From assembly GCA_028695495.1 (NCBI GenBank), contig JAQVIX010000018.1:1-35156 (forward strand): a stretch of 35,156 nucleotides of DNA, given 5' to 3'. Positions 33,273-35,156 of the stretch are shown one piece after another (the first letter of the stretch is position 1; each line of letters begins with the position of its first letter). Made by a program: the position numbers and the translations under genes. The notes under the pieces were generated by a model that saw only the letters and a program-made list of their open reading frames with translations, was not told the DNA's origin and ran no database searches. This DNA comes from Candidatus Cloacimonadota bacterium. GTDB taxonomy: Bacteria > Cloacimonadota > Cloacimonadia > Cloacimonadales > Cloacimonadaceae.

Positions 33273-35156
33273 TCATTTCATCATTATCATCTTGCGCGTG
33301 GCGCTATAGCTACCCGCCTGCATCTTGTAGAAATAGATGCCACTGGCTACGGGGCGTCCTTTATCGTCTATCCCCTTCCAGATCAGGCTATGGTTGCCGG
33401 CATTCATCTTGCCATTTACCAGGGTATTTACTTTTTGCCCCAGCATATTGTATATCTCTATTTTTACATTTCCGGCAGATTGCAGCGCAAAGCTAATGGT
33501 GGTTTCCGGATTGAAGGGATTTGGATAATTCCCCTTTAGTGCGGTATTTACTACGCTTACCAAATCTTCATTGCTTACTGGCGAGGCGCTGCCCATGAGC
33601 GGGATATTTACCTGCTGCGCATTGGGATCATCCGAAGTGATCACCAAAAATCCGGTAAAGATACCCTCTTCGGTGGGGGCAAAGCCAACGGAAAGCGCCA
33701 AACTTTGTTCCGGCTGCAATACATAATTCATAAAGCGAATATCCTGCTGATCCGTTCTTTCCAGGTAATAAGGTGTGGGGATTTCCAGAGTGCCTATCAT
33801 GGAGTTAGTGCCGGTATTGGAGATGGTAAAAGGCAGATATGCTTCGGTTCCGGCTCCTATATCACCAAAATCCAGATTACTTTGGTCGATTACCAAGGTG
33901 GGGCTACCCGTTTGTTCATCTTCGGCGGGGAAGATTACGTCGTCTATCAAAACGCAATCGTTGCCGCTGGCTACCGAGCCATCTTTTACATATTCCCAGC
34001 GATAGATATTGGTACCGGCATTTACCATAAAGCTTGCCTGAGTCCAGTTTTCATCTTCGCCGCTCCATTGATTTTTGAGCACGTCGTTGATGTAAAACTT
34101 AAAATAATCGCGTCCGGCTTCGCTGGATACTTTTTTCCAGAAGGAGATGAAGCCATTGGCGGGGTTGTGCATAGTAATAGCCATGCTGGTGGATTGATAG
34201 TTCCCGATATTTGCGCTTTTGGCTGCCGTGGTGCCCAAATAGCCGCCGCTGGTAGTAGTCCAGCCGCCGCCAAAGAAGGTCCAGGGGAAATTGCCAAAAC
34301 CGTTTTCAAAGTTTTCCAGCAATACCCCGATTACCACGTTATAGGTATGCAGTATGGTATATTCGCCCATGCTGATCATGGCTATTATTTCCACTTCGGC
34401 GCCCGGCTCGATCATGGAAGAGAAGGTAATCTCATTCATGGCGCTTTGATAGCCATCTATTTCCAGAGCGGGGAAATCGTTCAAAATAGGATTTAATACA
34501 TAATCTCCGCCGCTGATAAGCAGGGTGAGATTTATTTCGGGGCTGGCAGCATGTCCCGTATTGCTAAAGGGGATGCTGAGGATAAAGGTTTCGCCGGGAT
34601 CAATGCGGTTATTGCCATTGCCCATGCTATCATCCACAGCCATATAGCCAAAGGTAATCTGCGGGGCATTGATGAGCAGGCTGTGTTCTTTTGTAAAGAT
34701 TTCGCCATCTTCCAGCTCGATCCGAATCGTGAAAAAGGCTTCGTGTTGATCCGGTGTACTGGCAGCGATTTGCAGGTTTACGCCTTCGATGGTGCTGCCT
34801 GTGGCATTGGCAGAGATGAGGGGGATAAGATCCGGATTGCCCACCACCGTAAGGAAAGGATCCTCGCTGGTGATAGTAACGGATACCATTTCGGCGGGGT
34901 CATTGCCCACGTTTTCCATATCCACCTGAACGTTTACAATTTCGCCATAATTTATGGGGTTGCCATTATTTACTTCCACACCGGTTACGATGAGGTAAGC
35001 GCCATCGGCGGGCAAAACCTGAACTGTGCCCAAATGGGTGATCTTATTGAAAGCCACGATGGTAAGGGTAAGGTCCATCGGCTCGGCAGGCAGGGGAGCC
35101 AGGGTAATCATTGCGGTGCCGGCATTATCCGCCGTGGTTTTGCCATAGATTATGCC
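33273..35156 (-). CDS. Exported sorting-domain protein, 5' end missing (possible C25-type peptidase tail)
   Basis: The frame is open to the window edge, so the ATG at 35111 is internal; 627 residues are visible, starting GIIYGKTTADNAGTAMITL. The first ~60 residues (LTLTIVAFNKITHLGTVQVL then PADGAY) resemble the Ig-like domain that follows the catalytic domain in gingipain-like C25 peptidases; the catalytic part would lie to the right. Next are two CARDB-like units (NYGEIVNVQVDMENVGND, RIDPGETFILSIPFSNTGHA), a choice-of-anchor J/MAM-like domain (NFENGFGNFPWTFFGGGW ... CVLIDDVIFP), a choice-of-anchor D domain (LDFGDIGAGTEAYLPFTISN) and the FlgD-like sorting domain (NYPNPFNPETTISFALQSAG ... KMIMMK). 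The peptidase guess is tentative. Confidence 0.75.
   Translation of the reverse strand, partial: GIIYGKTTADNAGTAMITLAPLPAEPMDLTLTIVAFNKITHLGTVQVLPADGAYLIVTGVEVNNGNPINYGEIVNVQVDMENVGNDPAEMVSVTITSEDPFLTVVGNPDLIPLISANATGSTIEGVNLQIAASTPDQHEAFFTIRIELEDGEIFTKEHSLLINAPQITFGYMAVDDSMGNGNNRIDPGETFILSIPFSNTGHAASPEINLTLLISGGDYVLNPILNDFPALEIDGYQSAMNEITFSSMIEPGAEVEIIAMISMGEYTILHTYNVVIGVLLENFENGFGNFPWTFFGGGWTTTSGGYLGTTAAKSANIGNYQSTSMAITMHNPANGFISFWKKVSSEAGRDYFKFYINDVLKNQWSGEDENWTQASFMVNAGTNIYRWEYVKDGSVASGNDCVLIDDVIFPAEDEQTGSPTLVIDQSNLDFGDIGAGTEAYLPFTISNTGTNSMIGTLEIPTPYYLERTDQQDIRFMNYVLQPEQSLALSVGFAPTEEGIFTGFLVITSDDPNAQQVNIPLMGSASPVSNEDLVSVVNTALKGNYPNPFNPETTISFALQSAGNVKIEIYNMLGQKVNTLVNGKMNAGNHSLIWKGIDDKGRPVASGIYFYKMQAGSYSATRKMIMMK

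Noticed and set aside
1-35156. tRNA, rRNA, riboswitch or prophage genes
   Set aside because: I looked for T-loop (GGTTCRAAT-like) and rRNA-like stretches and for integrase, capsid or transposase motifs and found none that could be supported by reading alone.

Overview
The window looks like a chromosomal segment of a Cloacimonadota (Cloacimonas/WWE1-type) bacterium. This is inferred from four large exported proteins that end in the same FlgD-like, T9SS-type sorting domain (NYPNPFNPETTIS ... SGIYxY(R/K) ... (T/S)(R/G)KMIxMK) and from the mix of choice-of-anchor, CARDB-like and carboxypeptidase-regulatory-like modules. The phylum cannot be proven from sequence reading alone.

Layout. (1) 1-6985, minus strand: a defence block in transcription order hsdR, an hsdM-hsdS fusion, a DUF4297/Cap4-like PD-(D/E)xK protein, and a HerA-type ATPase cut by the window edge. 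The genes are tightly packed or coupled, with no visible terminator between them. The distal pair and the specificity half of the fusion are visibly AT-rich. (2) 6986-8026: about 1 kb of non-coding repeats. (3) 8080-9966, minus: an exported protein with a thioredoxin-like CGYC site and a sorting domain. (4) 10679-11830, plus: an HD-domain dGTPase. (5) 11831-13003: a second repeat field with large palindromes. (6) 13004-18686, minus: TPR lipoprotein, an intrinsic terminator, then a UmuD-like peptidase, an outer-membrane beta-barrel-like protein and a TauE/SafE permease. The last three are joined by 1- and 4-base overlaps. (7) 18982-19257, plus: HU. (8) 19806-28120, plus: a roughly 2,770-residue modular surface protein interrupted by an apparent one-base deletion in a G run near its start. 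(9) 28170-29999: a third repeat field. (10) 30027-32981 and 33273 to the right edge, minus: two more exported sorting-domain proteins; the last is open at its 5' end and may be the C-terminal part of a C25-type peptidase.

The most unusual content is in the repeat fields. They hold a 237-244 bp MITE-like element (four copies with GAGGCTGTCC/GGACAGCCTC ends plus one decayed copy) and several families of palindromes. One family (P1) keeps an invariant loop (TCGCAARCTC) while its inner stem changes in a compensatory way between copies. A neighbouring family (P2) makes very long hairpins, 30 bp perfect in one copy, whose arm sequence differs between loci but stays self-complementary. P2, P1 and the MITE recur together in a fixed arrangement. 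No transposase or RAYT gene lies in the window.

How the genes work together: the left block should recognise, cut or stall foreign DNA. The exported proteins probably decorate the cell surface through a type IX-like route. The umuD-like/barrel/permease overlap is an unexpected association with no known functional link.
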